From positions 12,622,704 to 12,686,703 of the forward strand of contig NC_045139.1 in the NCBI RefSeq assembly GCF_008831285.2: a DNA stretch of 64,000 bases, given 5' to 3'. Below, piece after piece: positions 1-13,000 of this stretch (its first letter is position 1; every line of letters begins with the position of its first letter). The notes beneath the pieces were generated by a model. That model was not told the DNA's origin and made no database searches. It saw only the letters and a list, made by a program, of their open reading frames with translations. This stretch comes from Nymphaea colorata. Lineage: Eukaryota; Streptophyta; Magnoliopsida; Nymphaeales; Nymphaeaceae. The position numbers and the translations under genes are program-made.

Positions 1-20
1 GACCCAAGTTTTTTGACGTG

Positions 21-23
<3 letters not shown>

Positions 24-113
<90 letters not shown>
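24..113. repeat. (TA)n microsatellite
   Basis: An uninterrupted TA dinucleotide run of about 90 bp at the left edge of the window. It is the first of about ten such runs here. Confidence 0.97.
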
Positions 114-115
<2 letters not shown>

Positions 116-3100
116 GACAGAAGCAAACACTGAGTCTTACTCTAACAAAGCAAACTTGAGTAATGACCAAAATACAACCAAATAAAATATAAATAAAACA
201 TCAAACATTGTTTTAAGTGACACCCCTCTTGATCCCACACAAGGACACTTAGACTCAAACAACTAATGTATCTACAAGGCCTAGACTTGATGTAGTGTGT
301 ATGACCTCCATATGTTTGTAAAATTTCAATGGTGGTCCATTAACAATGATCATGGTCATCGTGACAAGCAAACAACAGAAACCCTGTGGGCACAAGTCAG
401 AGGTAGCACAAAACATGTATTCACCAGGCGATCCAAATAAATCTAGGATAATTAGTAGTGAAACCTCCTGAGATATCCTAAATCACCGCCACAGTAGCAA
501 GGTCTAACCAACATATTACCTGAAATGATAGGCCGGCCCCTCTAAGCACCCGAGTTGAGGAACCAGGAGACGCCTTTCTCTCCAAACAAAAGTTTAACAA
601 AACCTCGGGCCTTTGTACTGCCCAATACCCTATGGGCTGTCCAGTGTAGATGGAGGGGTGTGCAACCACAATGATCTCATGTTATACTATTACCTCCTAA
701 GATAAAACCAACCACTAGATGCACTTACACTCCTGTCAGTCATTGTTAAAATGTGATTGGTATTTTCTTATTATGCATCAACTTTTAGGATCTACCATAG
801 CTTTGATAACCATCATAGGCCAATATCTTGGGTGCACAACCCAAGACTATTTTCGTTTGCAAACCACTACATCTACAAGGACACTAGGGTCAAACGTTGT
901 AGAAGTCATCTGTTAAATATGAGCTTTAAGAATGTCATTATGCAATATTCTTTATTAGTAAATTGATGTGCAACTACTTGTAGTGAGCATATTCGCACCA
1001 TCGTAGTTTGAGGTTTAACACTTACCTACAACCCTATATACATATATACATATATTTATATATGTTCATATTTTCAATATGTTATTTTCAACTTTTATTG
1101 TTAACAATGCCATCAAAGCCACACTCTTATTTATATACTCATCTAGGGATGCATCCATCTTCAATGTCACAAGTTCATTTCTCTAGATGTTTTGATTTCA
1201 AATGAAGAAAGAGATTGTATTTAGGTAAACCTATCCAACTTACTATACCAAACTTGATTGAGTCACCAAAATATACAGGCAGACATTTACTTACAACTCC
1301 TACCTAACAATTGTCATAACAACAATCCCAAGTAGGACTAGTATGCACCAACATAACACACACATCAGAAGTCACTCGTACACAATTCCCATCAACCTTC
1401 CGATGTGCAAGCCTTTATACATACCATGTGCACACTCAACGCATAAGAGTCTAAGCAAATATATGTATATATTTTCTTCTATCATAATGTAATGTATTTA
1501 TCATTTTTCTACTTTCAATATAAGCTCATACTTATATAATGAATGTACAATACATGATATGGTACCATGCTAGTCATGAACCTCAACTAGATAACCACAT
1601 CTTTATTTCTGCAGTTTTTGTACATGAGCTTGCATCAAAATATACATAAATATACCAATAGGGATGTAGTTATGTTGTGGGGGAAGAAAAGAAATGCACA
1701 TGCTTCTCACTTTACTTAGAAGATGGCTAAGTTGTCCAATATTACACTTTCTTTATCACATTTATAATTCTAAATTACATGTACATATTTCTCCTAATCT
1801 TGTAAGTTTTGTCATCATAAAGTACAATCTGGTATAGGTATTAGTACAGATTTCTTGCACTTTAGTGATACTCTTACTTGTAACAAAACTAAGGGTAGGA
1901 TCGACATGAGCAAATATTATCCTTTTCTTACTAAACTCATTTAGTCTGTGGTATGTTCCCCTTTCATCAGAATTTACTATTGTTCATGAAAAATTATTTA
2001 TACACTCAGTGTAAGCAATCCTCATGTCACGACATGCAGTCTTCTAATTCATCTTCATAATGTTGTTAAGCAACTCATACTTCACATGTTTTCTCCCATC
2101 ACATCACTATGCTCATGCAATAAAACTAAGAAACTCTATAATTTGATTTGTACCAGAATTTTAGTCTAGAAGCAACCATGCCTAACTTTATCAACTCATG
2201 ATTCAATGCACTAGGTTACTTTCAGCATGGTAATTTCACAGACCACTTTAGAGTATCGTTTTCCAATATCTATGTATAATCACAATAAATATCCATAATC
2301 CCCCAGGTCATACCCATGGTCTCTACATGCCATGTTTTGTATCAATAAGATGGCCCTTTTGAGTAACTTTTTGGATCATGCAAGAATTGTAGAATTGATT
2401 TGTCTTAATCTGATATAGATTTCAGAAATGTCATGATGATCGTAACATAGGGATGTAATAAAATAAGGTGTACTTTTGGTTGGGTGCTGATCATGTTTCA
2501 TATGCAGCTTTTCATAGAGTTTACTAGTGAAGAAAACAAATCACAAGGAGACCATATGCATTCCTAGTTCAATAGATTTAGTCCCTCAAGCAGAGGCCTA
2601 CCACCACAAAATCTTTTCAGTAAAGACACATGAACATATGCTTCATGAAATATAAAAGTTCTTGTCTTTTCATAAAAACTGATCTCACTTTACATTTCTG
2701 TTGCATTGCAATGTCAGCGGGTTCCATCCAATGACACTTTGATGCACCATGTCTCAATGTCCACATATTGTATTCATTATCAGCATCAACCCTTATAGTA
2801 GCACTGTGCATATGCTTATATCCATGTATATTAATACACATGTACACCTATATTTATATATATATATATTATTTATTTATTTATGTATTTACATGCATAT
2901 GGTTACCTACATACTGTACCTTGAAAATATATGAACCCTAGGCTTCACAAATGGCTGAGCATGCTTAGACCAATAGTTCACAAATCCATTACTTTCACAC
3001 AAGTTAATATGTCAATGTCATAGATTCAATTTGTTGAACCTTAGTTATTCTTTTACAGTGTCATTGATATAGATCCCTTGTTACTGTTGGATACTTAAAG

Positions 3101-3770
3101 ATATATGTTCAAGCATAAGGAGATATGAATTGTTGTAAATCTCGTTACAGTTTTCTGCAACATGAGAATTCTTCATATCTAAAATAAGTATTCAGGTAGA
3201 ATTATATCAATCAAACGGTAACCTATAATTTTGTTACATGACAGTCCGTTCCTTGATATAATTTACTGTCCAAAACATTTGATTTCAATGTGTTTCATTC
3301 TTCAAACTGAACATGTACAGTTGTCATGTGCACATACCATCAATTGTAACATACTTAGACCTCCATGGAACTAGAAACATATGTCACAAACAATTTCAAT
3401 ACAAGGGTGCCACGACATGATTCATGTAACTATATCTTGAACATAGTATCATATTCCATCTATTATCTCACAAACAGATCATGCATTACCCTAAATATAA
3501 CCCATTTATATTTCTGCACACATGTAATTACACCTTACACATTCATATATATTTATTTCTAGGCAACCAGGCAGAATATACAAGAACTATATGTTGCACT
3601 TATTTCTAGATATACCCATACTAGTCAGGTTAGAAATTAGTTCCACTCCGATGGCTTGTTGTATTGTTACTTCTAGGAGACTCATTGTTCTCTATGATTG
3701 TCTTGTGTCTGTTTTCTTCCCTTGCAATATATACACAAGTCTAAATTTTTAATCTACCCAAGCTCGTAGA

Positions 3771-3772
<2 letters not shown>
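114..3772. other. AT-rich intergenic DNA, no gene seen
   Basis: All reading frames are short and many are low in complexity, with runs of Tyr, Ile and His from TATA/CATA-rich DNA. I recognise no protein domain, RNA gene or transposon end. The sequence looks like old, decayed spacer. Confidence 0.6.

Positions 3773-3811
<39 letters not shown>
3773..3811. repeat. (TA)n microsatellite
   Basis: Perfect TA dinucleotide run of about 38 bp. Confidence 0.95.
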
Positions 3812-3813
<2 letters not shown>

Positions 3814-4750
3814 AAGTTTCATGGAGTGTAACACTTACCAATGTTATCTCATATTAGAAGCAGCCTTGAGTTCTTATCAACAACCCTCTATGCTTATTGT
3901 TTCTCTCAAGCAGTCACTAACTTGGATCTCAGTGAAAAAGAGAGAAGAAATGAGGACCTATCTCTCTCTCTCTCTCTCTTCCCAAATTCTCTATTGCTAA
4001 ACCTTCTCCTCTATGCCTGCAGTAAAAGGAAAGTTTATTTGCTGCAAAACAAGGTTAATAGACCCTCTTCAAGGCCTCCAAAACTGCCATCGAATTTGTA
4101 GCCCCTCACAAGAAAGACGACTTTTCAATTTTCCCTAAATCCTTTTTTTTTAATGCACTCATCAATGTATTTTGTCAACTCCCTTTTCATGACAAAGTTG
4201 TAATCTCCTCTTTAATGCATTTAATTACCATTATATAATTGCTTGATTATGCCTTAATGATAGGTTTAACTAGGCCCACTACTATATTGGGTATATTTGA
4301 TTACATATATAAGTATATGTATCCCTACAACCATATTCAATTGCATATATTTAAAAATGATAGACCTTACAACAAATGTTTTGCATCATGGAAAGGGTCT
4401 CGTATCTTCCTTCATATGTAAGGGAGGATGTGCTTAACTAAACCTGTCCTTGCTCATAGTATTAGATTTTGATGTTCTGCTTTCAAACTTCGAGCCCTAG
4501 CCATCAAGAAGTTGAATGTGGAAATGGCAAACTTCCTATGTGTGAAAGTGGCAGTGGAAAGAGGGCTCATGCTAGACATTTACCAAGACGGCTCTCTTGG
4601 CAGGGGTGGCATTGAAGGTGTGTATCCGATATAGACACTGGTTCGAGTTGACTCAGAGAAAATACGTATGCTTCCATAGCCTATGGACTACTAAGCACAT
4701 TAAGATATCTTCATGGTGCTTTTACTACATTGGTCAATACCTCAAAACCA
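3812..4750. other. Intergenic DNA with a short (CT)n tract
   Basis: No supportable gene. A pure CT tract lies near 3961-3980. The reading frame that crosses it (about 86 codons) has a Ser-Leu run from the repeat and no family resemblance. Confidence 0.5.
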
Positions 4751-4751
4751 A

Positions 4752-4932
4752 GGGTGGAGCCGGGGTTTTTTCATAAGGGGGACCCACTTATAGTTTCAAA
4801 ATTTTAACAAGAGTTGAAATATAATTTTTTAAAATTTTTATATAGATTTTTTTTTTTAATTTACATGTAAATTTTTAAAAACAAAAATTGAAGGGGGTGC
4901 CAAGGCCGGTGCCGACCCCCTGTCCATCCCTG
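4752..4932. mobile_element. Degenerate hAT-type MITE of the GGAGCC/GGCCCCC family
   Basis: The piece opens with AAGGGTGGAGCCGGGG and ends with CCCCCTGTCCATCCCTG, which read as imperfect inverted ends (CAAGGGTGGA against CAGGGATGGA). Between them lies the AT-rich body seen in related pieces at 5436, 33570, 40717 and 49540, with TTTCAAAATTTTAAC and ACATGTAAATTTTTAAAA. The flanks do not give a clean 8-bp duplication, so the copy is probably old. The family assignment is inferred from end structure and from the related copies that keep their duplications. Confidence 0.45.
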
Positions 4933-5435
4933 ATAAAAAACACGCACAAAGTGAAGCAACATCCCAAGGAACTTGGTGGGGCTGGGAGATCATTAGGGAC
5001 TTGTTGTGTTAGAAAGATGAGAGAGGTAGCATTAAGTCATCGCAGGATCAATGGGGAGAGTATTGCCCCCATCATCTAACCAGTGGCAAAGATATGATCG
5101 AATTTGCGAGATGATGAACTCTCGCATCGTCGCTCATGTTTTGAGGCAGCTGCTTATTGGATCTACTAGCTGGAGACATGTCAGTGATACCCCTAATGAC
5201 CTTATGCTGAATGGACGTGAAGAGAGAGTTGTGTGCATCACTCAATACATGCAAGACAATGTATGCCAAAAAAAAAATGTAGGAGTGCGGGTATTCAGAA
5301 ATCATTTAAAGGGAAATGTGTTTTTTAGTCTTTTATCTTTTTTTCATTTTGGTCTGAAATATTCTTTTTTTTTCTATTAATTGGAGGTATTTTGTTCATT
5401 AACCATATTGACTTAAAAAAAATTGTGCACCAACC

Positions 5436-5629
5436 CAATGGCGGAGGGAGGGGGGGCTTAGGCGGTGGCCCCACCCAAGCTAATTGAAAAAAAAAATTAC
5501 GTTAAAAAAATTAAAAAAATTTAGTTGCTTAATGTATTTTTTGGATTTGAGTTTAATTTGGCCCTATCCGGATAAGTTTGTTGAACCATTTGACCCACCC
5601 TTGAAAAAAAAATTCTCGCTCTGTCCCTT
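5436..5629. mobile_element. hAT-type MITE with perfect 8-bp target duplication
   Basis: A 194-bp non-coding element flanked on both sides by CACCAACC (5428-5435 and 5630-5637). It starts CAATGGCGGAGGGAGG and ends CTCTGTCCCTT. An 8-bp target-site duplication is characteristic of the hAT superfamily. The terminal inverted repeats are weak. The body is AT-rich and has no reading frame. Confidence 0.7.
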
Positions 5630-5829
5630 CACCAACCCGCGCTAACCAGCTCCAATAAAAAGGAGTGGTGTTTTGTCCTTTGACTTATGGCAGTTAGTAA
5701 GACATCACGAGTTATATCTCTCGTGCACAAAATTTGTCCACTGCATAATGTCTAGATTCCATAATACCTCTAATTAAGAAAAAAAAAAAACTTTTTTTTA
5801 AAACAAATAAATGTAGTGAAAAAATTAGA

Positions 5830-6255
5830 CCAGGAAAAACCCAGGTAGTCAACCAAGTTGACTCAGGTTGATTCGATCCTCAACCTGGTCGAAAAAATAG
5901 AAAAACTAGATTGTCAATACTGGCCTGAGTCCAAAGGTGACCAGGCCAAGTCGTCTTCGAATTAGAGTTTAACCAAGTCTTCTATGGATACGATCTTACA
6001 ATATATATTATATAAATATAAATATACTTGTAAATGGTATCAAAATATATATATATGTGTGTGTGTGTGCGCGTGTGTGTAAACCGTTGTAGCAAATATG
6101 TGACTGAAATTTGTATTTTATGTATTCATATATAGCATTATGTCAATGAAATTAACAAAATTATTTTATACATATAAAGTTTATACTTTATGCAAAAAAT
6201 AAAGATATCAAAATCAGGCCGAGTGACCGAGTTGACAAATCCCGACTCACCCAAA
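5830..6255. mobile_element. Relic of a GACTC/GAGTC-rich element
   Basis: Both ends are rich in the short motifs GACTC, GAGTC and GTTGAC (for example near 5858-5945 and 6218-6250) around an AT-rich centre with a (TG)n run. The same motif style marks the better-preserved element at 16224-16987. No target duplication could be defined, so the limits are approximate. Confidence 0.35.
6046..6080. repeat. (TA)n(TG)n microsatellite
   Basis: A compound run of TA then TG with a short GCGCG interruption near 6069-6073. Confidence 0.9.
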
Positions 6256-6898
6256 GGAGGTAACAAGCTAACAGCTGTTACTGATGCCCTAAGCTGTCTT
6301 GAACTCTGAGAGATTCTTCGATTGTTAGATGTTTTATTCATTTCTGTTGATTTCTTGGAGGCCTAACCTCCAGTAGGGTGTTCTCTGAGTGTGGTTCTGT
6401 AAAATTTTCATAAGGGAAGAACATGATCAAGGTGTGCATACTAAGTATGTGCTTCGAGTTTGATTAGTCATTTGTCTAGTAGGAGGGAGATGAACTGGAC
6501 GTGTCCCACCACTCCGATCAAGTACCAAGTCATCACCCCCAACCCCGGAATCGATCCCTTGTAGAACACCAACTGCAGATTTTGTGGTGCAGGTGCCGGA
6601 AAAACTAAAAGGGAACACGGAATGAATCTCCTACAAAAGGTAAATAAGAGGACAAAAAAATAAGAAAACGCCTTCTTAGTTGAACTTTTCACTCGTTAGC
6701 GCATGCATACAAACACTTTCGAAACACTTTTATGCATGTGCCAGAGATCAAAACGCGCGAGAAACAGAAAGAGAGAAAGTAGATGTTCCATCATCATAAT
6801 CAACATATGCTTTCCCCATTAACTACAAAAGATAGAACTGAAAAAGGAAGACACATCCAGCAGCAATAAGTGAACAAAAAGAAAGAGAAAAGAACTTC
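6256..6898. other. Spacer and probable 3' flank of the 6.9-kb gene
   Basis: No further gene is supported. The part nearest 6898 is likely the 3' untranslated region of the minus-strand gene that ends there. Confidence 0.4.
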
Positions 6899-7573
6899 TC
6901 AAGTGGGAACTAAACCATGATCATATTCGTCGACACCATCTAACCCAGCCATGCATATGATCCCCAGAGCCACCAGCAGCATGAACACAGAAAGCCATCC
7001 CATACTCTCCATCCATCTTCCACCACCACCTTCCCACGTCACTTTCTCCCCCAGATCACCGCCCTTTGTTGTCCTAACCTCCACCGCCTCCCCACCCTCA
7101 TCACCTCTCCCTGCAATATCCGGTGCTGTCGCTGCCATGGGCCCTTTGCAGGATCTCGACTCAACACTCTCCTGGTCCAACACAGAAGAGCAAACGCTGC
7201 GAACTTCCTCCTCCGTGCTTGTCTCAGCAGCATCGTCCAGCAACTCCAGTAGCCTCTTGCCTTTGAACCTGCTCCTGTCTATGGCGTCTCTTGATCTGCC
7301 TTCAGAAGTAGTGTCACCCATCAGGGCTATGCCATCTGCGGCCTTTGACTCGGCGTGGGGGTTACCGTGGTCTTCGACGTCCTGGAGGGAGGCAAACAGT
7401 TGCCTTGGGGAGGAATCGAGGAGGTTGGCTATGGCGGATAGTGAGATAATGTGGTCTTTGGTGCAACGAGAGCGATGCGATCTGGAGGCTTTTAGGGACA
7501 CCCATTCTTGTTCGAGTTTTCTGTAGCATTTCTCAAGTTCAGTTTCCCCTCTTCCACTTTCTTCGACTGTCAT
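6899..7573 (-). CDS. Hypothetical single-exon protein with one C-terminal membrane segment
   Basis: An intact 224-codon frame from an ATG at 7573 to a stop at 6899, in DNA that is clearly more GC-rich than its surroundings. I do not recognise the family. The N-terminal part (residues about 1-65) is charged and helical, with a stretch reading KDHIISLSAIANLLDSSPRQ that looks conserved in style. The middle is rich in Glu, Asp, Ser and Gly and is probably disordered. Residues about 193-212 (WLSVFMLLVALGIICMAGL) form one strongly hydrophobic segment followed by a short acidic tail. This suggests a tail-anchored membrane protein with its bulk in the cytosol. The opposite strand also has a long frame (6951-7526), which I take as its shadow because it lacks this organised pattern. 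The gene is inferred from frame length, composition and the membrane segment. Expression is unproven. Confidence 0.6.
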   Translation of the reverse strand: MTVEESGRGETELEKCYRKLEQEWVSLKASRSHRSRCTKDHIISLSAIANLLDSSPRQLFASLQDVEDHGNPHAESKAADGIALMGDTTSEGRSRDAIDRSRFKGKRLLELLDDAAETSTEEEVRSVCSSVLDQESVESRSCKGPMAATAPDIAGRGDEGGEAVEVRTTKGGDLGEKVTWEGGGGRWMESMGWLSVFMLLVALGIICMAGLDGVDEYDHGLVPT

Positions 7574-7769
7574 CGTCTTCTTCTTCTTCTTCCTACGTCT
7601 CTTTTCGAAGATCGTGTGCTTCGATGGCGATGGAGATGGGAGATGTTGTGGTTCTGGAAGTTTGGGAATTTGAAAATTGGAGATCGGGGGAGAGCGGGGA
7701 AGGACAAGTTGAAGAAGAGATGGGTTTCACGAGGATGTCGGCGGTTGGAGATAAGAGGATTGTGCGCTC

Positions 7770-7914
7770 TCCCTCTCTCGATGGAAGTGAACAAAATGAA
7801 GGACGGTTATAATTATTGGTGAATGTGGGATTTGATCTCTCTCTCTCTCTCTCTCTCGAAGGAAGTGAGAAAAATGAAGAGCGGTTACAATTATTGGTTA
7901 ATGCGGGATTTGAT
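7770..7914. repeat. Tandem duplication with (CT)n between copies, upstream of the 6.9-kb gene
   Basis: About 65 bp starting near 7770 (CTCTCTCGATGGAAGTGA...) is repeated from about 7848 (TCTCTCGAAGGAAGTGAG...), a spacing of 78 bp. A CT tract (about 7835-7858) lies between. The copies differ at several positions. They lie 200-340 bp upstream of the ATG at 7573, in the likely promoter or 5' leader of that minus-strand gene. Confidence 0.85.
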
Positions 7915-10091
7915 CATAATCAGTGAAACTAATTTCTTGTGACGACAAACCCAGTTAGAGAAATCCGTTTGATATTTTGAAGAATTATTTTCCAGGGAAA
8001 TATTGATTTTTTTTTTTTGGCGCAAATATATAATTCAGCTCATACTGACATAGATATACTGATATAGCAGCAGCAAGCAGAAAATTCGTTTCAGATTGGA
8101 GTCGTAGAAAAACCATCTCTGCAAATTGGACATTCAAGAAGCAGAGAGACGTTTTTCACATGCCAGGTTTTATTCATAGCTAGAAGTCGAGGGATCCGAC
8201 TAGAATGGTCTTAATATTATCAGATAGAGATGGACCTTGATTTGCATGGCCAAACTTTAAAACTTTAATCCAGGTTAACATGGAACCCATCATCTAACAT
8301 ATGCTCGAATTTGGGTTGCCATCAAGCTTGAATTTCACTCTGCATCGGATGCTATACTATCTGAAATCCAAAATCCATCTAATTTGAGTTCTGGGCGCAT
8401 ATTCCAGACCACGTTTTGAACTTTTAACTTTGCACCCTTATGTGAACGACTGGAAAATAGTTTCGTTTGTGATAAGGAGCAGAAATATTACGAAACCCAC
8501 AAGATGCTTCTTGGTCATACCACCCGAACTCATGCCACATGGTGATGGATCAAATCCGGCCCCGTACATGGGATCGACATCACATGATCCATTTAGTCAA
8601 AAGTGGAGATTGAAGAATCAGAAGATTGGCGAATGGGTGGAAGTGGAACTTTCCATTAATTGGAACTACTCACAGATCGAAAAGGCACTAAAATTCTTAC
8701 CCGGCCCGCTTTTTATATAAAGTCTAAAACTTCAGATGTAAATCTCATCCAATTTGATGGAGTTCAAAATATAGAAATTGTAGATTTACACTGGCAAGCC
8801 CGCGTGGAACAGGATATCGTAACCATGTTAGCATTTAGCAACGTTATAGATATCCAGGAATCCTTCCGAACGTCCATGGCAGGTCCACAAGATTATCCAA
8901 CCCGATTACCTTGCTTGTCCTAACTTTTAGATATCCTCGAAAAAAAAAAAATCAAAAAAGGCGTCATGCCCTTGGCTCTTGAGAGGCCAAGACCTAGATA
9001 TTGTCGGTTCCCATTGGTTCAAGGAAAGAGGTTCATTTTTGTTAATTTCCTGATACAAACCACTGCCCTCCTGACAATTATCAATAACAGTTCTCAGGTT
9101 AAAGTCCGTTTGTAGGTTGTGATTCCAAATAGGAAAAACAAAAAAAACAAAATTTAATAACAGTCAAGACACATGCAACCCTTTACCTGAGATTTTAAGT
9201 TTACGTTTATGACAATATTATAACGATAAAGATCACTCTTTTAGTAACTCTCTGTATCATAAAGTTATTTTGTACTTTCCAGGACTGGGGGCAAAATGTC
9301 CCCTACATGTTAAATTTTTATTTTGCTACTGAGAAAATCAGGGTTCGTCAATATGAACGTTTTCCAAATTGGTCGAAACTCGAGGTCTAGGGAAAACCAT
9401 CCAGTTAAGAAACCCATCCAAGAGCCACCAAGACATAAGCCCAACATTCCAGAGGTGCCCTAGGTTTTTTACAATTCAAGACTCCCATGGCATCGGCCAA
9501 GCAGAGTCCACGACCCAAACGATATCTGTCCCGTCAGATGGAGGATTACAACTGTAGATTCTGCAATGCATTTGGGAGGAACTTGGACATTCTTCACAAA
9601 AGTATTCCAAGCAACAACCGCTAAAATAATCTTCGATGGATGTTGGCAACATCATATAAATACATGAAAAACTGTTTATGCAAATTGGGTCGGGTAACGC
9701 AATCCAACCAACACAAAAAGTCAGTTCTTCAATGATTAGTTCAAACATTGATGATGCGTCTTCCACCAGATTATGCCACAGAAAAGCTTGCAATGCAACT
9801 CATCTGCTCAGACAATTACGTACTTGGGAATTTTGATGTTAACATTACAGAACAAGTTTCAGGCTCAGTGACTACAAAGTTCAGCAGATTGACATATACG
9901 TTAACTTTGAACAGAGATTGGTTCCACAAATTCAGCAGCGGTCATCAAGAAAAGTTATCGAGGACGAAAACCCTAAGATCAAGCCTTCAGAAACAACAAC
10001 ATAAGTACCATTCCCATCTGTGAAACTATTTGATGCCTTCCAGATTCAGAAACATACCGTTGCTTATGGTTTGGCTACTTCGCCTAAGGTC
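7915..10091. other. Spacer between convergent gene ends, no gene supported
   Basis: Several frames of 60-105 codons occur, but none shows a domain, and none joins into a multi-exon model. The part close to 10091 is probably the 3' untranslated region of SAE1. Confidence 0.5.
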
Positions 10092-13000
10092 TTAGCCATC
10101 AGTTCTAGGGGATATATCTTCTATTGTACCCTTCCCAGTTGCAGCATCAAAAAAGAAGAAATTCTTGAGTGGCTCTCCCTTCCCTGAAATTGCTTTGATG
10201 ACTTCCTGCAAGGTTCGAAATGCCTTGTAATATGGAGGCTTACAAAGTCTACAAATTCAGTGGTTTGAACAGGCAAAGATCACAATTTGCTCCTGGGTAG
10301 AAGAGAGACACCATAACTAAAATAAAAGCTTTCTATACTACATGCTTAGCAGCCAGGAGTACTGAACACTAAAGCAAGTAGGTCAGACTCTACCATGGAT
10401 GGGATTAAACATAAAATAGAAGTCGAATGAACTAATGAAGGGCTCTCCTGTAAATCTGTAGAACTTTCTAAGAGAAGAGTTTATAAAGGGGTTGTGTCTG
10501 CACCAATCCACCTCAAAAGAAGAGCTTGATCCTGGCTCAGAACGTGTGCTAGCTACATGCTTAACACATGTAACTCGAAAGTTGTTTTTTGGGGAGCTGG
10601 GAAGAAGGAAAAGAGGCTCCAACCTTGAGAAAGATAACTTGTCTCGCCCGCACTGTGGACAGACCTTTTCTCAAAGGCACAAGAGGAGCTATCGGTGGAC
10701 AAATGAGAGCAACAGATTCATAATAACACTACCAGTTTCACAATAATCCGAAAGTTCATACTAGAAACTACAAAAGTATTACCTGGCCAAGAATGCCTCC
10801 AATAATTGCACATACTGGAGGGTGTTCTTCAGTGAACACCAACAGTCTTTCTAAAAGAGCTACTGGTATAAGAGACTCTTTCAGTGACTGCAATTTGCAA
10901 CAAATGTAGCTTAGAAGAAGAATCCATTTTGACTTTAAAAAAAAGAAAATAGCAAACGTTTGCAACTTACATTCGTTTGGCACATATTTTGCCAGAATTC
11001 AAGAAGTTTTTGAAGATCTTCTGATGATGTCTCACCAGGGTTTCGTCCAGCATCTTGCTCAAACTTTTCAATTACTGCAAAGTAGTAGTCAGGTATGTAT
11101 TCAAAGGAATGAATGCTAAAAGTAAAATCCTTCAACACGTTGCCTTAGAAAAAGAAAAAAAAATTAAATTAAATGTTCAAGTCAGTTCCAAATGTATGGA
11201 AGGGCATGTATCGGTTCAGCAAGCTATCAAAATCATTGTAGACCTAGACCAAAAATGTAGTGCACGAAGGCATAAGTTTGTTAAGTGTCTGAATGGTGCG
11301 GTTTGAGGTCCGTATCAGACCTAATCAGACACGTTTCATAAACTTGACAATAAGAAGAATACCACCTTCTGATTTGAATTGAACTTCCAACCTTGATCTG
11401 ATGTAAGAAGCAAAGTTCCAAAAACAGGATATCACCAAGACTATCAGAATCTGATTAAAGGATTTACAAAGTTATGTACATGAATTAGTTAATTGGACCT
11501 TCTGCCAACCAGATCAATGTGATTCCAATAAAGAATATGACCACCAATTCTGTTCAACATGAATTCATGCAGGGAGGATCCTATCTCCATTCTAACCCAT
11601 TTATATCTCTATAAATTCAAAACAAGAAAAGAGAAAGGCAAATGATAACTTAATTGCCCAAGGTTAAGTTATAAGAGCTTTGATTTATTACTTCCAAGTA
11701 CAAGATTCAGTAGCCCCAGAAACCTGAAAATAATAGTAACAATATTGAGGAGAGCAGCAAAAAACACCTTTCTCTTTTTCTTTTTTCATATGAAAGATAC
11801 CACATATATCTGGATTCGAAAAGAGTAACAAGATTACCATAAGGACAAAACTAACCTCTCATTGCAAAGTACATTTTCGATACATTCTTAGGAAGACTGC
11901 TCCAGGACACAGAAATTGCTTCCTACCAAATAAAAGAACATAAAGTGGAAGGTAAGAAATTAACTATCAATACATCAAATATAAATAATAAGCCAGAGCA
12001 AGTATAAAACCACAAGTTAGAGGCTCCAGCACCATATGCTGATTTTAGAACTTAAGGCCCTGGGTTATGTTTGAGATTCAACATTCATGATTCAAGGTGA
12101 TAGGAGATCCTAGGATCTCAGTGTTTATTAACTGAAATGCATCCAATCTTGCCACAGGTTGGAGGATTTCACTGGATTCTAGGCCACTACACCAGCAGTA
12201 GGGAGGAAGACGTGCAACTGAAATGCATCTGATTGCACACGAGCAGTAAGCAGGAAAAGGTGCAATCTGGCCAATGACAATTACTCTGATGCAGTGACGG
12301 AGCCACATTAGGGTAATGTTGTAAAAACTAAAAAGCGTATCGTAAGCCGTATCGGTCTGGCTTTAAGATATGTTGTATCGTAAAATATCGTAACCGTATC
12401 GTATTTTAAAAAAAAAATTAATCAGAAAAAATATAAGAAATTCTCAAAAAATAATAAAAAATCAATAAAAATTATCGTATCGTACTTGTATCGTAACCGT
12501 ATCGTAATCGTATCGTAGCCGTATCGTATCATAACTGTATCGTAACTGTAGGATACAGGTGGTGTATCATATCGCATTTTTAAAATGCGACAATACGTAT
12601 CGTACGAAACGTACAACACTGCATTAGGGCCCTGATGCAGATGGGCCACCCTGCAACACAAGAAAATTGGTTTCATGGCTAAAATGAAACAAAACAAACC
12701 TATATTTTGCATGTGCCTTCCTTCTTTTTTAGTGTGTGCAGTCTCTCCCTCCTCTCCTTTTCCCTTTTCCCTTTCAGTCCCATCTTTGTGGACTTGTCAT
12801 ATGACCTCAATTGCACCACAGCAAATGCAGACTGATAACCAATGAGCAGGTAATATGGGTTTGGGATCTTTGGGTTGTCCAGTGCATGAGGTGCATAAAT
12901 CCAAGTCCAACAAAGCAGTCAAATGAATCAAGTATAAAAGGAAACAGATCCAAGTCAAACAAAGTAATCCAACCTACTTTGGGTGCAATTTTCTTGCACG

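Noticed and set aside
6951-7526. Long plus-strand frame (about 190 codons) opposite the hypothetical gene
   Set aside because: It is the shadow of the minus-strand frame. It is rich in Ser/Pro from antisense codons and lacks the organised membrane segment seen on the other strand.
8430-8923. Two overlapping plus-strand frames of about 90 codons
   Set aside because: No domain could be recognised and no splice-compatible neighbours were found to extend them into a gene.
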